Assembly: GCA_965662485.1 (NCBI GenBank)
Contig: CBFIIL010000038.1
Span: forward strand, 1 to 12,295
Direction: 5' to 3'
Length of the DNA: 12,295 nt
Origin: UBA3537 sp965662485
GTDB taxonomy: Bacteria; Bacteroidota; Bacteroidia; Flavobacteriales; Flavobacteriaceae
Below are positions 4,944-12,295 of the stretch, piece after piece (position 1 is the first letter of the stretch; each line of letters starts with the position of its first letter). The notes under the pieces were generated by a model. It was given only the letters and a program-made list of their open reading frames with translations, ran no database searches and was not told the origin of the DNA. The translations under genes were made by a program, and so were the position numbers.

Positions 4944-7373
4944 ATGAAAATTTCATACAACTGGTTAAAACAATTCGTCAATACTGACTGGGACTCCGAA
5001 AAAACATCTGAATTACTTACCGATTTAGGCCTTGAGGTTGAAGGAACAGAGGTGTTTCAATCTGTTAAAGGAGGATTAGAAGGAGTTGTTGTAGGGCATG
5101 TTTTGGAGTGTACACAGCATCCCAATGCAGACCGATTAAAATTAACAATGGTTGACATTGGAGCTGACGAACCCCTCAAAATTGTTTGTGGTGCTCCAAA
5201 TGTGAAAAAGAACCAAAAAGTTGCAGTGGCTACAATTGGTACTACATTATATTCTCCCCAAGGCGAGGCATGGAGCATAAAAAAAGGTAAAATTCGTGGA
5301 GAAGAAAGTCATGGAATGCTTTGTGCTGAAGACGAGCTTGGACTTGGAGCTAGTCACGATGGCATACTTATTTTAGAAAACAACGCAGAGATTGGTACCC
5401 CATTAGCTAACTATTACGAAGTTGAAAATGATATTGTTTTTGAAATTGGACTAACCCCCAATCGTGCAGATGCTATGAGTCATTTTGGTACTGCAAGAGA
5501 TTTGCGAGCTGGATTAATACAAAATGGTATCAGTTCTGAACTGATGAGTCCATCCGTTTCTGGATTTCATGTCAACAGTAGAACGCTAAAAATAGATATA
5601 GAAGTCAAAAATAAATTAAAAGCTCCTCGCTATTGTGGTGTTACTATTTCTGGTGTTAAAGTTCAAAACTCTCCAACTTGGCTTCAAAATAGGTTAAAAG
5701 CAATTGGATTGACCCCCATTAATAATATTGTGGACATCACAAATTTTGTTTTGCACGGACTAGGACAACCACTTCATGCTTTTGATGCCGATAAAATTAC
5801 TGACAAAAAACTAATCGTTCGGACAGCACAAAAAAATGAGAAATTTATAACGCTTGACGGTGTTGAGCGTACTCTCAACGAAGATGATCTCATGATTTGC
5901 GATGCGAATAAACCAATGTGTATTGCTGGCGTATTTGGTGGATTAGACTCTGGTATTAGTGAGCAAACCACCAATATTTTCTTGGAATCTGCGTATTTTG
6001 ACCCGGTAAGTATCCGAAAAACTGCAAAAAGACATGGCCTAAGCACTGATGCTTCGTTTAGATTTGAACGTGGTGTTGATCCAAATATCACTAAGTATGC
6101 ACTGAAGCATGCTGCTATTTTAATTACAGAAATCGCCGGTGGCGAAATTTCGAGCGATCTTTGGGATGAGTATCCTACAAAAATTGAAGATGTACAGGTA
6201 TTGCTCAATTTTGAAAATATCACAAATATTATTGGACAAGAAATACCTCGAGAAACCATAAAACAAATACTCACTTCATTAGAAATAAAAGTCAATAGTG
6301 TTACAGAAGCTGGACTTGGACTAACCATTCCTGCTTACAGAAATGATGTTCAAAGAGAAATCGACGTCATCGAAGAAATTCTACGTGTGTATGGTTATAA
6401 CAACGTTCATATTACAAACAAACTAAATGCCTCAATTTCCACGACATCAAAAAAAGAACAGCACAAAATAGAAGATCATTTAGCTAATCACTTGGTGAGT
6501 CTTGGTTTTCATGAGATCATGACCAATTCCTTAACTTCCGAAAAATATATTTCATTGAGTGATCAACTTAGTGAAAATGAATATGTAAAAATTTTAAATC
6601 CTTTGAGTAGTGATTTATCATTAATGAGAAGAACAGTGTTGTTTTCTGGGCTTGAAGCTTTAGCTTTTAATTTGAACAGACAACAAACACAGTTGAAATT
6701 ATTTGAGTTTGGAAAAACATATCACCAATTTAATGGGGAACAACGAGAAGAATTCAAACATTTAGGACTATTCTTGACAGGCCCAAGAACATCAGAAAGC
6801 TGGAACACTCCATCCTTAAGTGTTAACTTCTTTTACCTAAAAGGTTTAGTGTCTTCTCTTTTCGAGAAAATTGGCATAAAAAACCTTAAAACTAAACCAA
6901 TAAAAAGTGATGTATTTGATGAAGGTTTGGCTCTTGCTATAGGAAAAACAAATGCTGTTGAGTTTGGAATTGTAAAACAAAAAATCTGCAAGACTTTCAG
7001 TATTGACCAAGATGTATATTATGCTGATTTTAATTGGGATTTAATTTTTGATTGCATCAAATCAACGAAAGTAAAATTTAAACCTATTTCTAAATTCCCA
7101 GAAGTTAGACGCGATTTTGCATTGTTGTTAGACGAGGACGTTAGGTTTGAAACAATTTATCAGCTTGCAAAACAAACAGACAATAAAGTGCTTACTGATA
7201 TTAATTTGTTTGACGTCTACAAAGGTAAAAATCTACCTGAGGGTAAAAAAAGTTATGCCGTAAGTTTTACATTAAAAGATGACTCTAAAACGCTAACAGA
7301 TAAACAAATAGATAAAATCATGAGCAAGCTTCAACAAAAGTTTGAGAATGAAATTGGTGCTGAACTTCGTTAA
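4944..7373 (+). CDS. pheT: phenylalanine--tRNA ligase subunit beta
   Basis: This is the beta subunit of the alpha2-beta2 synthetase that charges tRNA-Phe in the cytoplasm. At 809 residues it is full length for the bacterial family. Domains in order are the N-terminal tRNA-binding (OB) domain at about 38-150 (GVVVGHVL, CGAPNVKKNQKVAVA, HGMLCAEDELGLG), the B3/B4 editing domain at about 210-385 (NNIVDITNFVLHGLGQPLHA, ASFRFERGVDPN), the B5 domain at about 405-475, the synthetase-like core (LNPLSSDLSLMRRT), and the C-terminal FDX-ACB anticodon-binding domain from about 711 (KFPEVRRDFALLLDE). It has its own promoter and a terminator just upstream. pheS is not adjacent, which I recall as normal for Bacteroidota. 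It converges with trxB across 27 bases that contain no clear terminator. Confidence 0.97.
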   Translation: MKISYNWLKQFVNTDWDSEKTSELLTDLGLEVEGTEVFQSVKGGLEGVVVGHVLECTQHPNADRLKLTMVDIGADEPLKIVCGAPNVKKNQKVAVATIGTTLYSPQGEAWSIKKGKIRGEESHGMLCAEDELGLGASHDGILILENNAEIGTPLANYYEVENDIVFEIGLTPNRADAMSHFGTARDLRAGLIQNGISSELMSPSVSGFHVNSRTLKIDIEVKNKLKAPRYCGVTISGVKVQNSPTWLQNRLKAIGLTPINNIVDITNFVLHGLGQPLHAFDADKITDKKLIVRTAQKNEKFITLDGVERTLNEDDLMICDANKPMCIAGVFGGLDSGISEQTTNIFLESAYFDPVSIRKTAKRHGLSTDASFRFERGVDPNITKYALKHAAILITEIAGGEISSDLWDEYPTKIEDVQVLLNFENITNIIGQEIPRETIKQILTSLEIKVNSVTEAGLGLTIPAYRNDVQREIDVIEEILRVYGYNNVHITNKLNASISTTSKKEQHKIEDHLANHLVSLGFHEIMTNSLTSEKYISLSDQLSENEYVKILNPLSSDLSLMRRTVLFSGLEALAFNLNRQQTQLKLFEFGKTYHQFNGEQREEFKHLGLFLTGPRTSESWNTPSLSVNFFYLKGLVSSLFEKIGIKNLKTKPIKSDVFDEGLALAIGKTNAVEFGIVKQKICKTFSIDQDVYYADFNWDLIFDCIKSTKVKFKPISKFPEVRRDFALLLDEDVRFETIYQLAKQTDNKVLTDINLFDVYKGKNLPEGKKSYAVSFTLKDDSKTLTDKQIDKIMSKLQQKFENEIGAELR

Positions 7374-7400
7374 AAAAACTATTAATAAACTTAGTCTAAA

Positions 7401-8351
7401 TTACCCTTCTTTAGCAGCAAGATAGCGCTCGGCATCCAAAGCAGCCATACATCCTGTACCTGCAGCAGTAATCGCCTGCCTGTATACATGATCTGCGGCA
7501 TCTCCACTGACAAAAACACCTTTAATATTGGTGCGAGATGTACCAGGTTCATTAATGATATAACCTGTTTCATCTAAATTTAAAAAGTCTTTAAAAATAT
7601 CAGTATTGGGTTTGTGACCAATAGCCACAAAAAATCCCGTTGCCGGAATTTCTATCTCAACTTCAGTTTTGTTGTTTTTAACTTTAACCCCTGTAACAAC
7701 TTGGTCGTCACCAAGAACTTCAACAGTTTCAGTATTAAACAATATGTCAATATTTTGTGTGTTTTTTACTCTGTTTGCCATAATTTTTGAAGCACGGAAT
7801 ACGTCTCTTCGTACAAGCATTGTAACTTTTGAACACAATTTTGAAAGATAATGTGCTTCTTCACAAGCAGAGTCTCCAGCACCAACAATAACGACTTCTT
7901 GATTTCTGTAAAAGAAGCCATCACATACAGCACATGCCGATACTCCACCGCCCAATTTTAAATATTTTTGTTCAGATTCTAACCCTAAATACTTTGCGGA
8001 TGCACCTGTAGAAATAATGACGGTTTGGCAATGAATTTCTTTAGTATCATTGACCCAAACTTTATGAATATCACCAGAAAAATCGACTTTTGTAATCCAA
8101 CCATCACGAACATCTGAACCAAATCTCTCGGCTTGAGCTTTGAGTTCGAGCATCATTTCTGGACCAGTTACTCCATCTGGATAACCTGGGAAATTCTCAA
8201 CTTCATTAGTTGTAGTAAGTTGACCTCCGGGCTGAGTTCCTTGATATAGTACTGGATTCATATTGGCGCGAGCAGCATAGATTGCAGCTGTATATCCAGC
8301 TGGGCCGGAGCCAATAATCAGGCATTTTACAGATTCTATCGTTTGTGACAT
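7401..8351 (-). CDS. trxB: thioredoxin-disulfide reductase
   Basis: This FAD- and NADPH-dependent flavoenzyme reduces thioredoxin in the cytoplasm and so supplies electrons to ribonucleotide reductase and oxidative-stress repair. At 316 residues it has the low-molecular-weight bacterial TrxR length. The FAD loop is GSGPAGYTAAIYAARA (14-29), the redox-active pair is C140-AV-C143 in CAVCDG, the NADPH loop is GAGDSACEEA (157-166) with the phosphate-binding VRRDVFRAS (180-188), and the C-terminal FAD motif is GVFVSGDAADHVYRQ (278-292). The intact RRxxxR segment supports NADPH rather than NADH or ferredoxin use. A -7 box on the minus strand (8371-8378) supports the start. It is divergent from udk and convergent with pheT, and probably monocistronic. 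Confidence 0.96.
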   Translation of the reverse strand: MSQTIESVKCLIIGSGPAGYTAAIYAARANMNPVLYQGTQPGGQLTTTNEVENFPGYPDGVTGPEMMLELKAQAERFGSDVRDGWITKVDFSGDIHKVWVNDTKEIHCQTVIISTGASAKYLGLESEQKYLKLGGGVSACAVCDGFFYRNQEVVIVGAGDSACEEAHYLSKLCSKVTMLVRRDVFRASKIMANRVKNTQNIDILFNTETVEVLGDDQVVTGVKVKNNKTEVEIEIPATGFFVAIGHKPNTDIFKDFLNLDETGYIINEPGTSRTNIKGVFVSGDAADHVYRQAITAAGTGCMAALDAERYLAAKEG

Positions 8352-8370
8352 ATTTTCAAAATTTAGTTTA

Positions 8371-8378
8371 CAAAAATA
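8371..8378 (-). promoter_or_regulatory. -7 promoter box of trxB
   Basis: The minus strand reads TATTTTTG, a full match to TAnnTTTG, 19 bases before the trxB ATG at 8351. I found no TTG at the right distance for a -33 element. The 138-base gap to udk holds this box, the udk -7 box and nothing else I can support. Confidence 0.5.
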
Positions 8379-8460
8379 GATTTTTTAATCATAAAATGAA
8401 TGTTAAGTTATCAACAGAATGTGCAAACTTATTAATCATGGTTATACAATAAATAAATCT

Positions 8461-8468
8461 TAACTTTG
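8461..8468 (+). promoter_or_regulatory. -7 promoter box of the udk operon
   Basis: TAACTTTG is a full match to TAnnTTTG, 21 bases before the ATG at 8490. The expected transcription start is near 8472-8475, giving a leader of about 15-18 bases. The -33 position holds only a weak TGG-type match. This box would drive udk, the FtsB-like gene, mutA and mutB. Confidence 0.6.
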
Positions 8469-8489
8469 TGGAAAAGAAAACACAAACAA

Positions 8490-9098
8490 ATGCTAACAAT
8501 AGGCGTCTACGGAGGAACAGGAAGCGGAAAAACTACAATCGTTGAACAAGTAGTCTCCGAATTTCCATCATCTGAAATCCAGGTTATTTCTCAGGATTCT
8601 TATTACAAAGACAATTCAAATATAAGTTTTGAAGAACGTTGTGCGCTTAATTTTGATCATCCAGATGCTATTGATTTCAAATTGCTTTATCAACATGTGT
8701 TAGCACTAAAAAATGGCGAAACTATAGAACAACCCGTTTATTGTTTTAAGACACATAATAGAATAGCCAAAACAATTTCAATTTCTCCAAAAAAAATATT
8801 GATAATTGAAGGGATTTTAATCATGAATTACCCAAAACTTCGTAGTCTATTTGATCTCAAAGTGTTTATTGATGCGCATAGCGATATACGAATGGAACGT
8901 CGTGTGAGTAGAGATATTACAGAACGTGGTAGAACTCCAGAAGAAGTATTGGAACGCTATTTAAAAACGTTAAAGCCAATGCACCAACAATTTATTGAAC
9001 CCATGAAAGTACATGCTGATTATGTTTTAGAAAATCATAAAAATACAACACTAAATCTATCAGATCTCGTCGAGAAAATAAAATCAATGCTTGTATGA
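8490..9098 (+). CDS. udk: uridine kinase
   Basis: This cytoplasmic P-loop kinase phosphorylates uridine and cytidine to UMP and CMP in pyrimidine salvage. From the ATG at 8490 it is 202 residues, the usual length. Motifs are the Walker A loop GGTGSGKTT (8-16), the catalytic-Asp segment SQDSYYKD (34-41), NFDHPDAIDF (54-63) for nucleoside binding, PVYCFKTHNR (82-91), the Walker B-like strand ILIIEGILIM (103-112), and the lid RRVSRDITERGR (137-148). A TTG start at 8466 is open in frame, but it lies inside the promoter's -7 box and would add eight residues ahead of the family N-terminus MLTIGVYGG, so I reject it. The stop overlaps the ATG of the next gene (ATGA). Confidence 0.94.
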   Translation: MLTIGVYGGTGSGKTTIVEQVVSEFPSSEIQVISQDSYYKDNSNISFEERCALNFDHPDAIDFKLLYQHVLALKNGETIEQPVYCFKTHNRIAKTISISPKKILIIEGILIMNYPKLRSLFDLKVFIDAHSDIRMERRVSRDITERGRTPEEVLERYLKTLKPMHQQFIEPMKVHADYVLENHKNTTLNLSDLVEKIKSMLV

Positions 9099-9406
9099 AT
9101 AGATTAAAGAACATCTTTAAACCATTCAAAAATATTTTTTTGTTGGTGACTATTATTTTTATCGTATGGATGCTATTTTTTGATGCAAACTCATGGTTGA
9201 TTCAAAGAGAATTGAACAAAGAAATTGATGCTTTAAACGTAAAAAAAGAATTTTACGAAAGTGAAATCAGTTCTGACAAAAAGGAAATCAAAATACTTCA
9301 AACACCAGAAGGTGTAGAAAAATATGCCCGTGAGAAGTATAATATGAAAAAAGAAAACGAAGATATTTATATTATCGAGACGGATTCAATAAAGCCAAAA
9401 GAATGA
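9095..9406 (+). CDS. FtsB/DivIC-family septum formation initiator
   Basis: This 103-residue single-pass membrane protein is likely part of the division complex that links early and late divisome proteins. It has a short basic cytoplasmic N-terminus (MNRLKNIFKPFK), a transmembrane helix at about 13-29 (NIFLLVTIIFIVWMLFF), a periplasmic coiled coil (about 35-70, LNKEIDALNVKKEFYESEI) and the family's closing region TPEGVEKYAREKYNMKKENE (70-89). The length and order fit FtsB/DivIC. It overlaps udk upstream and mutA downstream by 4 bases each (ATGA), so its expression is tied to metabolic genes rather than to other division genes. Whether it equals FtsB or FtsL in function cannot be settled from sequence alone. 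Confidence 0.88.
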   Translation: MNRLKNIFKPFKNIFLLVTIIFIVWMLFFDANSWLIQRELNKEIDALNVKKEFYESEISSDKKEIKILQTPEGVEKYAREKYNMKKENEDIYIIETDSIKPKE

Positions 9407-10761
9407 AATTTGATGAATTTGAGGATCTATCTTCAAAGGTGTGGAAACAACGCATTCAATTTGAATTGAATGGAGATGATTTTAATTCAAATCTTGTATG
9501 GAAATCTTTGGAGGGAGTCGATGTCAAACCCTTTTATCATTACGATTCTGGCATAGCTACACATCCAATTAAACATCAATCTGATGCTTGGAAAATTGGA
9601 GAACAAGTGTATGTTCAAAATGCAAAATCAGCCAATATTTTAGCCAAAGAGTGTTTGAACAAAGGTGCAGAAAGCATTTATTTTATTTTACCTAAATCTT
9701 CTATAGACATTCAAAAACTTTTGGACGGAATTGATGTTTCAACAATTAGAGTTTATCTGGATTTACAATTTTTAGACCCAAAATTCACTACACAAATTAA
9801 AGCATTGAATATAAATCAAAATTCAAAATTATTTATTCTTTCTGACTGTATTGGTCATCTTGCTAAAAGTGGAAATTGGCACAAAAACTTAGTTTCAGAT
9901 AAAAAAAACACCATCGACTATTGCAATGCAATGACCGGCGTAAAGTCTGTAATTTCAATCGATATGGCACATTACCAAAACGCAGGAGCGAGTATGGTAC
10001 AACAATTGGCCTATGCCCTAGCTCATGCACATGAGTATATAGTTGACAATGAGCGCTTTAATATATCTAATATGATCTTTAAAGTTGCAATTGGTGGAAA
10101 TTATTTTTTTGAAATTGCCAAACTTCAAGCCTTGCGATGGCTCTGGCAGACCTTGATGGAGGAATATGGAAAAAATATCAAGTGTCATATAATTTCTGAA
10201 CCGAGTAAACGCAATAAAACAATTTATGACTATAACATTAATATGTTGCGTAGTACAACAGAAGTTATGAGTGCGGCTCTTGGTGGTAGTAATACGATTA
10301 TAAATTTACCATATGATGCGCTTTACCACAAAGACAATGATTTTGGAAGACGACTTTCTAGAAATCAATTGCTAATTTTGAAACATGAAAGTAAGTTTAG
10401 TGAAGTAAATAACCCAACCGAGGGCACATATTATATAGAGCACCTCACAAAAAAACTAGCCGAAAAAGCTTTAAAATTGTTCAAAGACATTGAAAAGGAA
10501 GGTGGATTTTTAGAACTTCTCAAATCTGGAATAATTCAAAGAAAAATAAAAGAACATGCACAAAAAGAACAAGAAAGTTTTAATGTAAAAGAACAGGAGC
10601 TTGTTGGTATTCATGTGCAACAAAACAGGGATGAAAAAATGAAGTCTCAACTAGAGCTTTATCCTTTCTTAAAACACAATCCAAGAAAAACATTATTGGA
10701 GCCCATTCTTGCAAGAAGAATAGCCGAATCCTTAGAACAAAAGCGTTTGGACAATGAGTAG
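9403..10761 (+). CDS. mutA: methylmalonyl-CoA mutase small (beta) subunit
   Basis: This is the non-catalytic partner of the adenosylcobalamin-dependent mutase that interconverts methylmalonyl-CoA and succinyl-CoA. It carries the barrel-like domain with the subunit's characteristic segments VWKSLEGVDVKPFYHYDS (32-49), YQNAGASMVQQLAYALAHA (about 195-213) and ALGGSNTIINLPYDA. It lacks the residues that bind substrate and cofactor in the large subunit. At 452 residues it is clearly shorter than the roughly 620-640-residue small subunits of Propionibacterium and Porphyromonas, because it has no C-terminal degenerate cobalamin-domain segment; I recall this as usual in Flavobacteriaceae. It is not a frameshift, since its end overlaps the mutB start by 8 bases. 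It sits in an overlapping operon with udk and the FtsB-like gene. Confidence 0.92.
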   Translation: MKFDEFEDLSSKVWKQRIQFELNGDDFNSNLVWKSLEGVDVKPFYHYDSGIATHPIKHQSDAWKIGEQVYVQNAKSANILAKECLNKGAESIYFILPKSSIDIQKLLDGIDVSTIRVYLDLQFLDPKFTTQIKALNINQNSKLFILSDCIGHLAKSGNWHKNLVSDKKNTIDYCNAMTGVKSVISIDMAHYQNAGASMVQQLAYALAHAHEYIVDNERFNISNMIFKVAIGGNYFFEIAKLQALRWLWQTLMEEYGKNIKCHIISEPSKRNKTIYDYNINMLRSTTEVMSAALGGSNTIINLPYDALYHKDNDFGRRLSRNQLLILKHESKFSEVNNPTEGTYYIEHLTKKLAEKALKLFKDIEKEGGFLELLKSGIIQRKIKEHAQKEQESFNVKEQELVGIHVQQNRDEKMKSQLELYPFLKHNPRKTLLEPILARRIAESLEQKRLDNE

Positions 10762-12295
10762 AAAAAACATTCAACATATCGAACTTTTTTCTTTTGTCAC
10801 TAAAAATGGTACCAATATAAAAGGCCAAAACAACTCCTACAAAAAAGAGGGTTTATCCAATATTGGACATTTAAATTTTGGTGCAGGAACACCACCATTT
10901 TTAAGAGGCCCCTACTCTACAATGTATGTTCGTAGACCATGGACCATTCGCCAATACGCTGGGTTTTCTACCGCAGAAGACTCCAATACTTTTTACAAAA
11001 AAAATCTGGCAGCAGGTCAAAAAGGACTTTCTGTTGCTTTTGATTTACCAACACACAGAGGATATGACAGCGATCACGAACGTGTAGTTGGTGATGTTGG
11101 AAAAGCCGGTGTAGCCATTGATTCTGTTGAGGACATGAAAATTCTTTTTGATGAGATTCCTTTAGATAAAATGAGTGTTTCCATGACTATGAACGGTGCT
11201 GTGCTGCCAATTATGGCATTCTATATTGTTGCTGCACAAGAACAAGGTGTTCGTTTAGAACAACTAAGTGGTACGATTCAAAATGATATTCTAAAAGAAT
11301 TTATGGTTAGAAACACCTACATCTATCCTCCTACACCGTCAATGAAAATTATTGGTGAAATCTTTGAATATACCAGTAAAAATATGCCAAAATTCAACAG
11401 TATTAGTATTTCTGGTTATCACATGCAAGAAGCTGGTGCAAGTCCCGAAACAGAATTGGCCTACACCCTAGCCAATGGGCTTGAATATCTAAAAAAAGGA
11501 CTTGAAATAGGACTCGAGATCGATACATTTGCGCCTCGACTTTCATTTTTTTGGGGCATTGGAATGAATCATTTTATGGAAATCGCCAAAATGCGTGCTG
11601 CAAGACTTTTATGGGCAAAAATTGTCAAACAATTTAATCCAAAAAATCCAAAATCAATGGCATTACGAACACATTGCCAAACCAGTGGTTGGAGCTTAAC
11701 AGAACAAGATCCATTCAATAATGTTGCTCGGACATGTATAGAGGCTACTTCTGCCATTTTTGGTGGAACACAAAGTTTACACACAAATGCCCTTGATGAA
11801 GCAATTGCATTACCAACAGATTTTTCAGCTCGAATTGCTAGAAATACACAATTGTATTTGCAAAAAGAAACGCAAATAACAAAAACTGTAGACCCTTGGG
11901 CGGGAAGCTACTTCGTTGAAACATTAACGCATGAAATCGCTAATAACGCTTGGAATATTATCCAAGAGATTGAAAATCAAGGAGGTATGACCAAAGCGAT
12001 AGAAGCAGGTATTCCAAAACTAAAAATAGAAGAATCGGCGGCAAAGAAACAAGCAAAAATTGATTCTGGAGAAGATATTATTGTTGGAGTTAATAAATAT
12101 GTTTTAGAAAATGAAGATCCACTTCATATTTTGGAGGTTGACAACGACCTTGTGCGAAAACAACAAATAGAGCGTCTAAAAAGCATTAAAGAAAAACGAA
12201 ATCAAGATGATGTAGACCGATGTCTTAAAAATATTACTTCCGCAGCACAAAATGGTGAAAGAAATTTATTAGCTTTAGCCATAGAAGCCGCAAAA
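10754..12295 (+). CDS. mutB: methylmalonyl-CoA mutase large (alpha) subunit, 3' end outside window
   Basis: This is the catalytic subunit of methylmalonyl-CoA mutase, central to propionyl-CoA breakdown or propionate formation. The 514 codons present cover the N-terminal substrate-binding TIM barrel. Key motifs are RGPYSTMY (51-58, with the catalytic Tyr at 54), RPWTIRQYAGFSTA (61-74), LAAGQKGLSVAFDLPTHRG (85-103), VRNTYIYPP (185-193, with the CoA-contacting Arg), SGYHMQEAGA (220-229, with the catalytic His at 223) and DPWAGSYF (380-387). The adenosylcobalamin-binding domain with its DxHxxG motif should follow beyond the right edge. The ATG at 10754 overlaps the mutA stop by 8 bases (ATGAGTAG), which implies translational coupling and equal subunit output. 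Confidence 0.95.
   Translation, partial: MSRKNIQHIELFSFVTKNGTNIKGQNNSYKKEGLSNIGHLNFGAGTPPFLRGPYSTMYVRRPWTIRQYAGFSTAEDSNTFYKKNLAAGQKGLSVAFDLPTHRGYDSDHERVVGDVGKAGVAIDSVEDMKILFDEIPLDKMSVSMTMNGAVLPIMAFYIVAAQEQGVRLEQLSGTIQNDILKEFMVRNTYIYPPTPSMKIIGEIFEYTSKNMPKFNSISISGYHMQEAGASPETELAYTLANGLEYLKKGLEIGLEIDTFAPRLSFFWGIGMNHFMEIAKMRAARLLWAKIVKQFNPKNPKSMALRTHCQTSGWSLTEQDPFNNVARTCIEATSAIFGGTQSLHTNALDEAIALPTDFSARIARNTQLYLQKETQITKTVDPWAGSYFVETLTHEIANNAWNIIQEIENQGGMTKAIEAGIPKLKIEESAAKKQAKIDSGEDIIVGVNKYVLENEDPLHILEVDNDLVRKQQIERLKSIKEKRNQDDVDRCLKNITSAAQNGERNLLALAIEAAK

Noticed and set aside
5774..6328. 184-codon open frame on the minus strand inside pheT
   Set aside because: It lies fully antisense to well-conserved pheT domains. 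The translation is rich in Ser and Ile with no recognisable motif, and there is no separate promoter or ribosome-binding evidence.
7374..7400. Possible terminator between the convergent pheT and trxB genes
   Set aside because: Only 4-bp AT-rich complementarity (ACTA/TAGT, TTAG/CTAA) is visible, too weak to call a terminator on either strand.
8410..8418. DnaA-box-like sequence TTATCAACA in the trxB-udk gap
   Set aside because: It differs from TTATCCACA by one base and stands alone, with no cluster of further boxes, no AT-rich unwinding element and no dnaA or dnaN nearby. A single near-match is expected by chance in AT-rich DNA.
10754..12295. Truncated mutB pseudogene
   Set aside because: The frame is open to the last base of the window with all N-terminal catalytic motifs intact. 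The missing cobalamin domain is explained by the window edge.

Overview
The window is AT-rich chromosomal DNA from a member of the Bacteroidota, most likely the family Flavobacteriaceae. Three things point there: repeated TAnnTTTG -7 promoter boxes in the gaps between genes, the gene content (an OmpA-type lipoprotein with a flavobacterial-style C-terminal domain, pheT without pheS, and a two-subunit methylmalonyl-CoA mutase with a short small subunit), and the protein sequences themselves. There are no tRNA or rRNA genes, transposases, integrases, phage genes, CRISPR arrays or defence islands. Every gap is shorter than 150 bases.

Layout. At the left edge is the start of a YdjM-like membrane hydrolase on the minus strand. 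Diverging from it is a probable two-gene operon: an uncharacterised 158-residue basic protein, then a ROK-family sugar kinase resembling polyphosphate glucokinase. This converges with holA (DNA polymerase III delta subunit, minus). Divergent from holA across only 26 bases is a stand-alone HsdR-N-type nuclease-like domain protein, translationally coupled to a family 2 glycosyltransferase. Next are an OmpA-family lipoprotein with its own promoter, a strong hairpin terminator, and pheT (phenylalanyl-tRNA synthetase beta) behind a near-ideal Bacteroidota promoter. pheT converges with trxB (thioredoxin reductase, minus). Divergent from trxB is a tightly overlapping operon: udk (uridine kinase), a small FtsB/DivIC-like division protein, mutA, and mutB (methylmalonyl-CoA mutase small and large subunits). 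mutB is cut by the right edge after 514 codons, before its cobalamin-binding domain.

Functionally this is mostly a housekeeping region: replication, translation, redox balance, nucleotide salvage, cell division, propionyl-CoA metabolism and envelope biogenesis. I found no convincing new multi-gene system. The items most worth a second look are the solo HsdR-N domain protein that appears to keep its catalytic residues, the unknown gene paired with the ROK kinase, an Arg in place of the usual His in that kinase's sugar-binding motif, and the overlapping operon of functionally unrelated genes.
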